Assembly (NCBI RefSeq): GCF_900099995.1
Contig: NZ_FNCZ01000001.1
Coordinates: forward strand, 744,001-808,000
Direction of reading: 5' to 3'
From: Winogradskyella thalassocola
GTDB taxonomy: Bacteria > Bacteroidota > Bacteroidia > Flavobacteriales > Flavobacteriaceae
Length of the DNA stretch: 64,000 nucleotides
Shown piece by piece: positions 26,293 through 37,018 of the stretch. How positions within the stretch are numbered: position 1 is the stretch's first letter; every line of letters starts with the position of its first letter. The position numbers and the translations under genes were made by a program. A model generated the notes under the pieces. It was not told the DNA's origin and made no database searches. It saw only the letters and a program-made list of their open reading frames with translations.

Positions 26293-26760
26293 ATGATTGA
26301 AATAGAACGAAAATTTTTGGTGAATTCTGATGCTTTTAAAACAGAAGCGTATACTTCCTACACTATAAAACAAGGTTTTTTAAATAGTAATAAAGCCCGA
26401 ACCGTGAGAGTGAGATTAAAAGATGACAAAGGGTACTTAACCGTTAAAGGAAAATCTACAGCGAACGGTTTATCGCGTTTTGAGTGGGAGAAAGAAATTT
26501 CTCAATCAGATGTAGAAGCTTTATTACCACTTTGTGAACCAGGAATTATTGATAAAACACGATACGAAGTTAAATCTAAGGATCATATTTTTGAAGTTGA
26601 TGAGTTTTACGGTGATAATGAAGGTTTAGTTATTGCAGAGGTGGAATTAAGATCTGAATCAGAGAACTTTGAAAAGCCAAATTGGTTAGGTAAAGAAGTG
26701 ACAGGTGATATCAAATATTACAATTCACAATTGAGTAAAAAACCTTATAAAAAATGGTAA
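26293..26760 (+). CDS. CYTH domain protein (triphosphate tunnel metalloenzyme)
   Basis: Single CYTH domain of 155 residues. The signature MIEIERKFLV (ExExK) is at the N-terminus, followed by the basic and acidic strands of the tunnel: VRVRLKDDKGYLTVKGKS, SRFEWEKEIS, FEVDEFYG, GLVIAEVEL. Members of this family hydrolyse inorganic triphosphate or similar substrates with Mg2+; the exact substrate here is unknown. The frame starts one codon earlier at GTG 26290, but ATG 26293 is preferred. Confidence 0.9.
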   Translation: MIEIERKFLVNSDAFKTEAYTSYTIKQGFLNSNKARTVRVRLKDDKGYLTVKGKSTANGLSRFEWEKEISQSDVEALLPLCEPGIIDKTRYEVKSKDHIFEVDEFYGDNEGLVIAEVELRSESENFEKPNWLGKEVTGDIKYYNSQLSKKPYKKW

Positions 26761-26762
26761 AA

Positions 26763-26792
26763 AAAGCCTATTCGTTTTAAAGAATAGGCTTT
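26763..26792. terminator. Bidirectional terminator between CYTH and OmpA genes
   Basis: AAAGCCTATTC and GAATAGGCTTT form an 11-bp perfect stem with an 8-nt loop. It has A-runs before and a T-rich tail after, so it can act on both convergent transcripts. Confidence 0.85.
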
Positions 26793-26815
26793 ATAATTTT
26801 TATGTAGACTAAGAT

Positions 26816-28729
26816 TTATTCTGTAGCAGATGTTCCACTAACAATAATAAATTCTGATCGTCTGTTTTCTGCATGTTGTTCTTTAGTACAACCCGCTGAA
26901 CAATCTACTTTAGGTTCAGTTTCACCTTTACCCATTCCAGAAATACGAGATTCGTCGATACCTTTAGAAATCACGTACTGAACTGTAGTTTTTGCTCTAC
27001 GCTCAGAAAGTGCTTTATTATAAGCATCTGGACCTCTGTTATCGGTATGAGATGTCGCAGTAATAACCAAGTTTGGATATTTCGTCATAATTTGAACCAA
27101 TTTATCTAATTCAAAAGCAGCTTGAGCTGTGATGTTCGACTGGTCAAATTCAAAGAAAATTGGCGCTAAATCAATGGTCTCAGCTGCAATTAACTTCTCA
27201 ATAGGATCTAAAGAAATTTGAACATTGTTTTCTTCTTCGTTAGAACCTTTTACTTGTACTTTTTTGCTGTCAAAGCCATCCATAACAACTTCAAGTTCTG
27301 AATCTTCATCACATTCTACAATAAATTCAGCAACACCTTCGTCATTAGTTGTTTTTGAAACGACTTTATTTCCGTCTGCATCAAATAATGAAACTGATGC
27401 ACCACTAATAGGTTCACGTGTTTTATCATCTATTACAGTTGCACTAATTAGTACATCACAAAGTGGTTGTAATTTCTTAAAGGTATATACATCGTCGCTA
27501 CCTTTTCCACCAGCTCTGTTAGAAGATACAAATCCTTCATCATTCTCTTCATCAATAGAAAACGCAAAATCATCTGAATTACTGTTAATAGGTATACCTA
27601 CATTACGCACAGGCGCTAACTTACCATCAATTACTTTAGTATAAAACACATCTAATCCACCAAGTCCTAAATGGCCATTTGAAGAAAAGTAAGGGGTGTT
27701 GTTGCTACTAATATATGGGAACATTTCCTGGCCTTCAGTATTTACTTTTTGACCTAAGTTTTCTGGGTCGCCAACAGTACCATCATCGTTTATTGCTGCT
27801 TTGTAAATATCAAAGTCACCAAAACCACCTGGCATATTTGAAGCGAAGTATATTGTTTTACCATCGGCACTTACTGCAGGGTTTTTAACTGAGTAGTTTT
27901 CGCTATTAATAGCTAATGCTTCTACAGTATCCCAGTCCTTGCCTAATTTGGTCGCTTTAAATAAATAAAGTTGACTAAATTTTGTACTGCTTAAAGAATC
28001 CTTTTGAAAATCTTTTTCGTAATAACTTTCTCTAGAGAAATACATCGTTTTACCATCTGGAGAAAACGATACTAAACCTTCGTGGAATCTTGTGTTTATT
28101 TTGTTATTAGCTAACTCAGCTTCTTGGTACGTGTCATCTGTGTTCTTAGTAATTGTATAAATATCTAAAAATGGTTGATCGTTCCATCCGTAAGTTTTAC
28201 GGCTATCATTACGACCCGATGTGATGTATAATTTACCATCGTTGATAATACCACCAAAATCTGATTGCTCTGAGTTAAAATCTGCATTCTGAACATTAAA
28301 CTTTTTACCTTGTTCTAAAATTTTAGGAAGGTAATCTGGATTTTTTCTAAACGCAGCAGCACGATGATCAGAAGGACGCAATGAAGCAAATTTGTCCATT
28401 TGCACATTAGATGCTTCGTACTTTCCATTAGCTTTTAACATTTGTGAGTACTTATATACCATTTCTGGCTTATCAGATGTTTCTAGTGCTTTAGCATACC
28501 AACGCTCAGCAGCTTCTGTATTAAAAATGTTATAGTAACTCTCTGCAAGTTGTGCGTAAACATAAGCATCAGCTTCACCATTATCTACGAGCTTATTGTA
28601 GCTTTCTATAGCTTTAACAAATTCGTATTGTGCGAATTGTTTATCTGCTTTTTTAGTGTCTTTATTCTGAGCAGTTAGGCAAAAGCTACTCATCAATGTA
28701 ATTAATAATAATGTTTTATAGTTTTTCAT
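26816..28729 (-). CDS. OmpA family protein, PorE-like
   Basis: Exported protein of 637 residues: signal peptide MKNYKTLLLITLMSSFCLTAQ, TPR region (about 30-130), WD40-like PD40 propeller (about 150-420; FSPDGKTMYFSRES, SADGKTIYFAS), a CarboxypepD-regulatory beta domain (about 430-510) and a C-terminal OmpA peptidoglycan-binding domain (FFEFDQSNI; SERRAKTTVQYVISKGI). This layout is that of PorE and relatives, which anchor the type IX secretion machinery or PorP/SprF partners to the cell wall. It lies 20 bp after the PorP/SprF gene, in the same operon as the giant surface protein. Confidence 0.9.
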   Translation of the reverse strand: MKNYKTLLLITLMSSFCLTAQNKDTKKADKQFAQYEFVKAIESYNKLVDNGEADAYVYAQLAESYYNIFNTEAAERWYAKALETSDKPEMVYKYSQMLKANGKYEASNVQMDKFASLRPSDHRAAAFRKNPDYLPKILEQGKKFNVQNADFNSEQSDFGGIINDGKLYITSGRNDSRKTYGWNDQPFLDIYTITKNTDDTYQEAELANNKINTRFHEGLVSFSPDGKTMYFSRESYYEKDFQKDSLSSTKFSQLYLFKATKLGKDWDTVEALAINSENYSVKNPAVSADGKTIYFASNMPGGFGDFDIYKAAINDDGTVGDPENLGQKVNTEGQEMFPYISSNNTPYFSSNGHLGLGGLDVFYTKVIDGKLAPVRNVGIPINSNSDDFAFSIDEENDEGFVSSNRAGGKGSDDVYTFKKLQPLCDVLISATVIDDKTREPISGASVSLFDADGNKVVSKTTNDEGVAEFIVECDEDSELEVVMDGFDSKKVQVKGSNEEENNVQISLDPIEKLIAAETIDLAPIFFEFDQSNITAQAAFELDKLVQIMTKYPNLVITATSHTDNRGPDAYNKALSERRAKTTVQYVISKGIDESRISGMGKGETEPKVDCSAGCTKEQHAENRRSEFIIVSGTSATE

Positions 28730-28749
28730 AATTGATTTAGCTTAACTGA

Positions 28750-29664
28750 TTAAAAGTATCTAGGTGAACGAGAAACACGTTTCGAAAAATTAAGATCAAA
28801 CAATAGCATGATCTCGTGAGATGCTGGTGCATACGCTTTAATATCTGAAGATATAGCATCATACGCATAACCAATCCTTACAGATGGTGATAACGCAAAA
28901 TTAACTAAACCAGAAAAAGAATCGTCTAATCTATATGACGCTCCAATTTCAAATTTCTTATAGAATCTTGCATTTACATTAACATCAAATGATGTTGGTG
29001 CATCAAATGCAGACTTCACCATAAATGATGGCTTCAACTCCGTATTTGGTGACAAATCGAACACGTAACCACCAGTTAAGAAATAGTGTTGTGTTTCAGA
29101 TCCTATTTTATAACCATCAGCGTCTAAATGCACTGATGATAATAAATTTGGTACAGATAAGGATAGATAATATTTATTAGTGTAATAAAAGAAACCTGCT
29201 CCGACATTAGGTGTTGTAGTATTAATGTCTTGTGCAAAAAATGGATCTGTATTATCCACCACGTTTACACCAGAGTTTAACCCTATATCATGAAACGTAG
29301 CTCCCGCTTTTACACCAAATGCTAATCGATGTTCACCACCTAATTGTAATGTGTACGATAGGTCGATATAAGCATTGGTTTCCTTAACAGGACCAATTTG
29401 ATCTGAAATAAGAGACAGACCTAACCCAAGGTTATTGCCAATAGGTGCATGACCGAAAAATGTTCCTGTTTCTGGTCCACCGTCAATCTTAGTCCATTGA
29501 TTTCTGTATAATAGTCCAAAAGAAAGATTTTCTTTTGAGCCTGCATAGGCAGGATTAACTAAATTCATATTATACATGTACTGCGTGTACTGAGGGTCTT
29601 GTTGCCCATGCATCTGCAACTGAAATGCTAAAAGCAAAACCGCTATAATAGAGAGTTTTTTCAT
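28750..29664 (-). CDS. PorP/SprF family type IX secretion membrane protein
   Basis: Outer-membrane beta-barrel of 304 residues with signal peptide ending MHGQQDPQYTQYMYN. The start QDPQYTQYMYNMNLVNPAYAG is the family hallmark. Such proteins work with T9SS type B (gliding-motility C-terminal domain) substrates and are usually encoded right after one. Here the preceding gene in the operon is the 2020-residue type B substrate, so this protein probably serves its surface attachment. Confidence 0.93.
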   Translation of the reverse strand: MKKLSIIAVLLLAFQLQMHGQQDPQYTQYMYNMNLVNPAYAGSKENLSFGLLYRNQWTKIDGGPETGTFFGHAPIGNNLGLGLSLISDQIGPVKETNAYIDLSYTLQLGGEHRLAFGVKAGATFHDIGLNSGVNVVDNTDPFFAQDINTTTPNVGAGFFYYTNKYYLSLSVPNLLSSVHLDADGYKIGSETQHYFLTGGYVFDLSPNTELKPSFMVKSAFDAPTSFDVNVNARFYKKFEIGASYRLDDSFSGLVNFALSPSVRIGYAYDAISSDIKAYAPASHEIMLLFDLNFSKRVSRSPRYF

Positions 29665-29708
29665 TATAATAAGTTGATTCTGTTAGTTAAGTTATTCTTT
29701 TAATTGAT

Positions 29709-32700
29709 TTATCTGTTAATATATACCCAAGCACTTTTTGATTTTGCACCACCTTCGTACACAACAGTATAGAAATAAGTACCTACTGGTAACTCATCAC
29801 CATCATTAGTTTGTCCAACCCATTCATCCGTATAATTATTTTTTGAATATACGAGGGTTCCGTTTCTGTTGAATATTTCGAGTTTAGTAACATCAAAACT
29901 ACTTAAGTCAAAACTATCATTCTGGCCAGGTGATACTCCTGGAGAAATACCTTCAGGGAAAATACAAGACTCTGCCTCTTCAACAGTTGCTGTTATTGTA
30001 TTAGAACATCCAGTACTATTAAAGGTTATTGTTGCTGAATATTCACCTGCAAGAAGTACAGAACTTAAGGTTGTTCCACTTCCACTTATTGGATTACCAT
30101 CTAAAGACCAAGTGACTGAAACATCAGCATCAGTAAAGTTAGAAGGGGCTACACCAATTGTAATTGGAACTGTTGCAGCTGGACAAACTATATAATTATA
30201 TTGAAGATCAAAATTAGCTAATGGCACGATGTTAACTTCTAATGCAAAAGAAGTGGTTTGGTAACAGCCCGTTACTGTATTCTCAGCTCTTACATAAACA
30301 GTTTCTCCAGAACTAGAATATGGACTAGTTAATGCTTCTGATCCAGCTTCTGCTAATTCTAAAGAGGTATGGTAAGAAATAACGATATCAGCTTCCGTTG
30401 TAACATCAGTATTTATTGAAACTAAATCAAATTCTGTTTCACCATCTACTGTACCATCTAAATCATCACAAACTACAAAATCATCTGGTTGATTTATAAC
30501 TGGTCTAGGGTTAACTATTAACTCTACTTGAGATAACTCACGACATCCTATGAATCCGTTCGTTGCAGCATCAGCATCTTCTATTCTCATAATTAGGATT
30601 TCACCAGTTGAGTCAAAAGGAGAAGTTACAGGGTTTATAGCTTGGTTAGCATCATCTGTATTCAAATAATAACTTACCGTAAATCCTTCAAGACCAAGGG
30701 ACGTAGTGAAAGCGTCTAAATCAAATGCCTCCGTTCCGTCGGCTTCTGGTCCATCACATTCAGTGATGGTTTGAGGAGCTAATGGCTCTGGATCTTCATA
30801 AAGGTATATAAATGCTATTTGAGAAAACGCTTCAGACCCACATTGGTTATCAGTAGCCTGTACTTGGTAATTGTTAGATTCTGTAACAACAAGAGTTGAA
30901 GAAGTTTCTCCTTCCATAACAAAACCATCTTTATACCAAACATATTCATCTGCAAATGGTGAACTCGTTTCTAACGTTATGGAATCGAAACCACAAACAC
31001 TAGCTTCAACGATATTAGGATCATCAGTCTCTGCCAGAATAACTTCGTTACTAACAATTTCAGCAGAGATTTCTGCTTCAATAGTTCCATCTGTTGGACC
31101 ACCTCCGTTGGTTTGCTCTATAGTAATTGTACCTGGTTGGTTTCCATAGTTAGAAACAAGCAATATATAGATTTCACCTTCTAAGGCGTTGTCTATTGTA
31201 AGTGTTTCTATAGATTCAGCTGACCAACTACAATCTGCAATGTTTCCATATGGGTAAAATTCTGGTGCGTATGGAATTCCTGGACAATCACCTGGTGTTG
31301 GACAACCCAAATCTATATTACCACAAGAATCTTCTATAGAACTAAAAGGTCCCCAAAGTGCATAATCGACGTCTAAACCATCTCCTTCATCATCAACTTG
31401 TGATATTGTAATTTCAACCAATCCAGGATTACCAATTTGAATAGTATTCCATGTTGGGTTTTGAGCAGAAGTTAAACATGCTATTGCACCAGCAGATGGA
31501 ATACCAAATATACTTGGTGCTACTAAAGCTCCTCCTTGTGAACAGAAATTCTCTGCATTGTCACAGATAGTATTTGTAGGCGCAGGTCTAATACAAAGAT
31601 CAAACGTAGACGTTTCTAATTGACTACCTCCGCTAAAGACTCTTAAATAATAGGTTGTACCAATAGTTAATTGAGGTGTTATGCTTGCATCGCTGTCTGA
31701 GCAATATAATTCAGTTAAAGATCCACAAGATCCTTCATATACAGCATGGTCTAAGTTGGTAGTACCTCCAACGATATTAATAATTGAAATAAGTTGAACT
31801 TCACTTAAAGCTGTAAACTCAAACCAAACATCATCATTTGGTGTGCCCGTACAAGAACTATCAGGAATACCTGAAGGTGTTGCAGCAAGGATAGTACCTG
31901 GAGTTACTAAATCGCAACTACCAAACTCATTGACTACTGCCATTATAGCTTGGGCACATTCATCATTAACTGGTGGGCATGCTAAAACTTCAAAAGTATC
32001 ACTGCTGATAACACAATTATTATCTTGTTCATTAGTTACAAATATCTTAACTGCAGTTCCAAAATCGAAAGGACCAGCTTGGTAGGTTTCAGCATCAAAT
32101 ACTTGAATTGTGCCTCCGTCAAAATTATTTGAAATTATTAATGAATCAGCATCACCTAAACTTATAACATTTACAGCAATGTAAAATTGATCGTTATCAC
32201 AGTCTGGTACTGTTGTATATTCTGCTTCTGCTAGTGTACAGTTTAATTCTTGAACGTTTACTGTAAAATCTAAAGTTACACCCCAAGTACCATTATAACA
32301 TGGATTAACAGGTGTTTGTACAAAATCAGTTCCTACGATTCGCATTCTATGTTCTCCTATTGGAGCGGTTAAAGGCATCGTAAATGAAGCATCTAATATA
32401 TGTGGATTACTACCACCTGCAGAAGCTCCTCCATAAACCATCTCAGTAGCATCGAAGATTAAGTCATCATTAAAATCTATCCAGATATTAGTATTGTAGG
32501 TTGCTGTATGTGCATATTCTATTTCTACATTGGTATTTATTCCTTGGAAAACATTCACGACAGGTGACGTATTATTTTCATAAGTGACATCTCCTGGACT
32601 TGGGAAATCTGTTAACCCAATTGTTGCGTTGTTAACTCCATTACCATCATTAGATGAAGGAATAGAAGCACAGTAACCCGTATAGAACTCGAAGGGCCCA

Positions 32701-35700
32701 TTAAATGAACTTAAATCTCCAGGGCCACATACGGCTTGTACATAATACTCGTAGCTTGTATCTGATGTTAAATCAGATAAAATATATGGATTAGTAGTAA
32801 TACCTTCTTCAATTGTACCAGTACCAAGTGCGAAACCAGCTTCACCGTATTGTATATTCCAAGTTGTTGAAGCTCCGTTTTCTGTCCAACCTAATTCCGT
32901 AGAAGTTAAGCTTAAATTTATAGCAGTTAAATCTGTTGGCTCAGGACACGTTGGAATGCCTCTCACTCTAAAGTTATCTACAAAAATATCATTATCGGCA
33001 TTATCATCCACAGTTCCACTAGTAGCATAAAATGCAAATTGCACTATCTGACCACTGTATGCTGTTAAATCCATTACAGGATGATCACCAGTATCAGGTA
33101 ATGTAGAAGTGTTATCATATGTTATTAACGATGACCATGTTGCTCCGTTATCGGTAGATATTAAGAATTCTACGACATCATCTGAACCTAATGTTCCAAC
33201 ACTAGCACTTCCCCATGGTGTAATTCCAAAATCAAACTCTACTTGAAACGGCCCACCTGTTAAATCAAATTGTGGTGTTAAAATCCAATCATTAAAAGGA
33301 TCACCGAATGGTGCGAAAATGTTTATTTTGTATGCTCCTGTTGTGCCATTATTAAGAAATCCATCAACAGTCCAAGAACTGTCACCTAAATCTGTAGGGC
33401 CAGTAGTTAAATCTCCATTATCTGCCTCATTCCAACATTCAGGTGCATCAGCAAAAGTAACATCTGCAAAGTTTTGGATATAATCAGGAATAAATACAGA
33501 ACATAATGTTGTGAAATTTAAAGGACCAGTGAAAACACTGATATCTCCACCACAATCCGATTGTACATAAAAATCATAAGAGGTAATTGCATCTAAACCT
33601 GTTACAATATAAGGACTAGAAACGTTAAAATCCGTAGGTGTACCTGTTGGTGTTTCCCCTGCTTCTACAATTTCTACATTCCAAATGGTCGACGTTCCTG
33701 CTTCTACCCACGATAATTCTGCACCATCAGAGGTTATGTTTGTTACTGCTAAATCATTTGGTTCAGGACAGTCAGGTACTGCTCTAACTTGAAAATTATC
33801 TACAAAAACATCTACATCTACTGTGTCATCAACAGTTCCGTCAGTTGCATATATTCCAAATTGAACTATTTGACCACTATATGCCGTTAAATTCACGACA
33901 GGGTGTGCACCACTTGCAGGTACTGTAGATGTACTATCATAAGTTACTAAAGTCGTCCATGAAGCTCCGTTATCGTCTGATATTAATAATTGTACTGAAT
34001 CATCAGAACCTAATGTACCAGCATTGGCATTACCCCATTGTGTGATTCCAAAATCAAATTCTACTTGGAAAGGACCACCAGTTAAATCAAACTGTGGTGA
34101 TAAAATCCAGTCATTTAAAAATGTACCGTATACATTTACTTTATACGAACCAGTTGTACCGTCATTAAGAAATCCATCTACAGTCCAAGAACCAGCTCCT
34201 AAATCTGTAGGCCCGGTAGTAGGGTTACCATCATTTGCCTCATCCCAACATTCAGGTGCTAAAGCAAAAGTAACATCTGTAAAGTCTTGAAAGTAATCTG
34301 GAATAGTGACATCACATAAAGTAGTAAAAGTAAAAGGGCCTGTCCATAAGCTTAGCTCACTACCACAATTAGCTTGTACATAGTAATCGTAACTTGTTAA
34401 ACCATCTAAGCCAGTGGCGTTATATGGGTTTGCAACATTCGTTCCCGTAGGATTCCCTGTTGGAGCTGTTCCTGTTGGTACAACCTCAACGTTCCATTCT
34501 GATACAGCTCCAACTTGTGTCCAAGCAAGATCCGCATTATTAGCACCAACCCCATTTGTGGTTAATGCACTTGGTGGAATACAATTAGGTGCTGCAGTAA
34601 TATTTATAATCATGTCAACTGTTACACCGTATGTACCTGAATAACATGGGTTAGGTGTTGCTTGACCAGAGTCAGCTGTTCCTATTCTCATGTTGTAAAC
34701 TCCTAACGGTGCATCAGGCATTACAAAAGAAGCGTTAAGTGTTGTTGGATCGTCAAAAGTTGATACTCCGTCATAAAATAGTTCTGTTTCATTGTCAAAA
34801 ACTAAATCATTATTAATATCAATCCAAACATTAGTATCATAGGTGTACCCTGTGCCAAATGTTATTTGTAAGTTAGCATTTACGGCAGCAGCCAAATCAA
34901 CAGTTGTTCCTGTAAAATCTTCATAGGTAACATCAGGTCCTCCAGAAGTGAAGGTTTCGGTTCCTAATAGCACCTCAAGAATACCAGCTCCATCAAGTGA
35001 TGACGGTATTGATTCACAATAACCTGTATAAAAAGTGAATGGACCTACCCATTCGCTTGCACCATCCGTTGTACCACAATCGGCTTGATAATAAACATAA
35101 TAATTTGTATATTCAGTTAAGCCTGTAAATGACGTAGCTGCAGTACCTGTAACCATAACAGAGTTTTCTTCTTCACCATTTCCTGGTGTAAAATCTGCTC
35201 CACTGTTATATTCTAAATTCCATGTAGTTTCTGAATAACCTGCAGTCCATGTTAAATCTATTTCTGTGGTTGTTAACATAGAAGTCATCATGTCTGATGG
35301 AACAACACATGAAGGACTTTCAAATAACGTTACTACAATGTTAGACCAATTAGCTTGTGATGGATCGTAACTTTGATTTAAAATTAAATCCATAAAACCA
35401 TCTGTTGTTGGATCATAAACTCCAGAAAAGTTTCCTGCAAAGGTTAGAGTTGTATCATCATCACTATAAGCAGAACCTGTAGTGGCTGGGTCTATTAAAA
35501 CAGAACCCGCTGTAGTAACAACTGTAAGATCTGCTTCATTAGAATATGGTAATCCATCTAATTGTGACCAATCTACTGATATAGAAAACGAATCATAACT
35601 ACCTGTTGAAGATGCTGGTGCACCAGCTGTATTAGCGATATCGTTTAAATTAATTGTAGTATACTCTCCTGATACTACTGCTGTTGGTCCCACTATTGGT

Positions 35701-35771
35701 GGAAAATCATATTGAGCGCTAGCTGTAAGGAAGAAACCTAGCATGATTAAAAATAGAGTAATTTTTTTCAT
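29709..35771 (-). CDS. Giant T9SS type B surface protein with Fn3, GEVED and MAM-like modules
   Basis: 2020 residues, signal peptide MKKITLFLIMLGFFLTASAQ. Repeated fibronectin type III-like modules, two GEVED domains (TYDTNVWIDINNDLVFD; TYNTNIWIDFNDDLIFD), two MAM-like jelly-roll modules, Ig-like modules and a C-terminal gliding-motility type sorting domain (LEIFNRNGTLVYSK; GDELPVGTYFYTVVYEG). It is probably an adhesin exported by T9SS and held by the PorP/SprF protein encoded 45 bp downstream. Two neighbouring blocks of about 270 residues (roughly 34320-33510 and 33510-32700) are near-copies, a fairly recent internal duplication. No catalytic motif was seen. Confidence 0.9.
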   Translation of the reverse strand: MKKITLFLIMLGFFLTASAQYDFPPIVGPTAVVSGEYTTINLNDIANTAGAPASSTGSYDSFSISVDWSQLDGLPYSNEADLTVVTTAGSVLIDPATTGSAYSDDDTTLTFAGNFSGVYDPTTDGFMDLILNQSYDPSQANWSNIVVTLFESPSCVVPSDMMTSMLTTTEIDLTWTAGYSETTWNLEYNSGADFTPGNGEEENSVMVTGTAATSFTGLTEYTNYYVYYQADCGTTDGASEWVGPFTFYTGYCESIPSSLDGAGILEVLLGTETFTSGGPDVTYEDFTGTTVDLAAAVNANLQITFGTGYTYDTNVWIDINNDLVFDNETELFYDGVSTFDDPTTLNASFVMPDAPLGVYNMRIGTADSGQATPNPCYSGTYGVTVDMIINITAAPNCIPPSALTTNGVGANNADLAWTQVGAVSEWNVEVVPTGTAPTGNPTGTNVANPYNATGLDGLTSYDYYVQANCGSELSLWTGPFTFTTLCDVTIPDYFQDFTDVTFALAPECWDEANDGNPTTGPTDLGAGSWTVDGFLNDGTTGSYKVNVYGTFLNDWILSPQFDLTGGPFQVEFDFGITQWGNANAGTLGSDDSVQLLISDDNGASWTTLVTYDSTSTVPASGAHPVVNLTAYSGQIVQFGIYATDGTVDDTVDVDVFVDNFQVRAVPDCPEPNDLAVTNITSDGAELSWVEAGTSTIWNVEIVEAGETPTGTPTDFNVSSPYIVTGLDAITSYDFYVQSDCGGDISVFTGPLNFTTLCSVFIPDYIQNFADVTFADAPECWNEADNGDLTTGPTDLGDSSWTVDGFLNNGTTGAYKINIFAPFGDPFNDWILTPQFDLTGGPFQVEFDFGITPWGSASVGTLGSDDVVEFLISTDNGATWSSLITYDNTSTLPDTGDHPVMDLTAYSGQIVQFAFYATSGTVDDNADNDIFVDNFRVRGIPTCPEPTDLTAINLSLTSTELGWTENGASTTWNIQYGEAGFALGTGTIEEGITTNPYILSDLTSDTSYEYYVQAVCGPGDLSSFNGPFEFYTGYCASIPSSNDGNGVNNATIGLTDFPSPGDVTYENNTSPVVNVFQGINTNVEIEYAHTATYNTNIWIDFNDDLIFDATEMVYGGASAGGSNPHILDASFTMPLTAPIGEHRMRIVGTDFVQTPVNPCYNGTWGVTLDFTVNVQELNCTLAEAEYTTVPDCDNDQFYIAVNVISLGDADSLIISNNFDGGTIQVFDAETYQAGPFDFGTAVKIFVTNEQDNNCVISSDTFEVLACPPVNDECAQAIMAVVNEFGSCDLVTPGTILAATPSGIPDSSCTGTPNDDVWFEFTALSEVQLISIINIVGGTTNLDHAVYEGSCGSLTELYCSDSDASITPQLTIGTTYYLRVFSGGSQLETSTFDLCIRPAPTNTICDNAENFCSQGGALVAPSIFGIPSAGAIACLTSAQNPTWNTIQIGNPGLVEITISQVDDEGDGLDVDYALWGPFSSIEDSCGNIDLGCPTPGDCPGIPYAPEFYPYGNIADCSWSAESIETLTIDNALEGEIYILLVSNYGNQPGTITIEQTNGGGPTDGTIEAEISAEIVSNEVILAETDDPNIVEASVCGFDSITLETSSPFADEYVWYKDGFVMEGETSSTLVVTESNNYQVQATDNQCGSEAFSQIAFIYLYEDPEPLAPQTITECDGPEADGTEAFDLDAFTTSLGLEGFTVSYYLNTDDANQAINPVTSPFDSTGEILIMRIEDADAATNGFIGCRELSQVELIVNPRPVINQPDDFVVCDDLDGTVDGETEFDLVSINTDVTTEADIVISYHTSLELAEAGSEALTSPYSSSGETVYVRAENTVTGCYQTTSFALEVNIVPLANFDLQYNYIVCPAATVPITIGVAPSNFTDADVSVTWSLDGNPISGSGTTLSSVLLAGEYSATITFNSTGCSNTITATVEEAESCIFPEGISPGVSPGQNDSFDLSSFDVTKLEIFNRNGTLVYSKNNYTDEWVGQTNDGDELPVGTYFYTVVYEGGAKSKSAWVYINR

Positions 35772-35996
35772 TATTAATCGGTTTGTTAAAAATTATTTAA
35801 TTTCTTTATAACTGTTTGATTATAAAGTTGTTTGTTGGTTTTTTTAGAAAAATTGTGTTGTGTTCTGCATAGCTGACGTTGGTTAGACGTTTTGACTATG
35901 CGAACTCGAATATATAAAAAATGACTATTAACATGTTGTTAACAATATTAAAATAGATTAACTACCGTATTAATCGACAAATGGGTGGGCTATTTT

Positions 35997-36947
35997 TTAT
36001 GAAGGCTTCAATTCAATAAAAACAGGGAAATGATCGCTGTAACCTCCCTTATATTTTTTGCCTACGAAGGTCCTAAAAGGTTGACCTTTATATTTGCCTT
36101 CTAATTGCGTAAGAAATTTACTATTAAAAACTTTAGCGTCGCTAAATACTAAGTTCGAATTACTAGTGTCAAAAAAATTAGTAGTGAATAAAATTTGATC
36201 AAATAAGTTCCATTGGAAATTATGACTTAGGCTTCCGTTATCTCTAGACCAAACGGTTTTAAATGGATTAAAAAGACCACTTTCGTTTTCAAGTAATAAC
36301 AAACTATTACAATTGGGATTATCATTAAAGTCTCCCATTACAATAATTTTAGCGTTTAAATTTTCCTTTTTTAGCTTTTTAATAACAGCATTTACAACAT
36401 TGGCGGAAGCTATGCGCTTAAATTCAGTCTCTTTTACACCCTCTCTTCGAGATGACCAATGATTAACAATTATATTAATAAGTTCATTATTAAGTTCTCC
36501 TTGTACCAAAAGAATATCTCTAGTGTAATCTTGTTCTCCCTTTTCGTTTTGAAGATATACAGAAAAGGTTTCAGAATGGGTTATATTAAAAATATCAGGT
36601 TTATATAGTAATGCTACGTCTATGCCTCTTTCATCTAGGGAGTCAAAATGAATATATTTATAGTTTTCATCGATAAGATTTTTACTATTTATTAAATCTG
36701 AGAGAACATTTTGATTTTCAACTTCTGCTAAACCGATGATTACTGGCGCAATTTGATTATCTTCATTACCTATTTGGGGTATTACAGTTCCCAATTTCAT
36801 TAATTTGTTTTGATAGCGCTTTAAAGTCCAGCGTTTTTGAGATGTAGGTAAAAAATCTTTATCATTTGTTAAAGGGTCTTTGTTTATATCGAATAAGTTT
36901 TCGATATTATAAAATGCAATTGTATAAGGGTCAATATTATTATTCAT
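35997..36947 (-). CDS. Endonuclease/exonuclease/phosphatase family protein
   Basis: EEP-fold phosphodiesterase of 316 residues without an evident signal peptide. Family motifs: IAFYNIENLFD (asparagine, residues about 9-19), GLAEVENQNVL (metal-binding glutamate), NIIVNHWSSRREG, VMGDFNDNPNCN (catalytic D-x-N) and GGYSDHFPVFIEL (final D-H). The substrate is unknown and could be nucleic acid or a lipid. It is divergent from hflX. The upstream gap to 35771 (about 225 bp on its 3' side) holds no gene. Confidence 0.88.
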   Translation of the reverse strand: MNNNIDPYTIAFYNIENLFDINKDPLTNDKDFLPTSQKRWTLKRYQNKLMKLGTVIPQIGNEDNQIAPVIIGLAEVENQNVLSDLINSKNLIDENYKYIHFDSLDERGIDVALLYKPDIFNITHSETFSVYLQNEKGEQDYTRDILLVQGELNNELINIIVNHWSSRREGVKETEFKRIASANVVNAVIKKLKKENLNAKIIVMGDFNDNPNCNSLLLLENESGLFNPFKTVWSRDNGSLSHNFQWNLFDQILFTTNFFDTSNSNLVFSDAKVFNSKFLTQLEGKYKGQPFRTFVGKKYKGGYSDHFPVFIELKPS

Positions 36948-37018
36948 AGGATTAAATATAGGTTTTTAAAATATTATTAGGACTAAACCATTTGCTTAAC
37001 TTTGTACTTTACTTAATT

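Noticed and set aside
27225..27644. 139-codon plus-strand frame inside the OmpA gene
   Set aside because: Antisense to a clear OmpA/PD40 coding sequence; serine-rich composition is a shadow effect.
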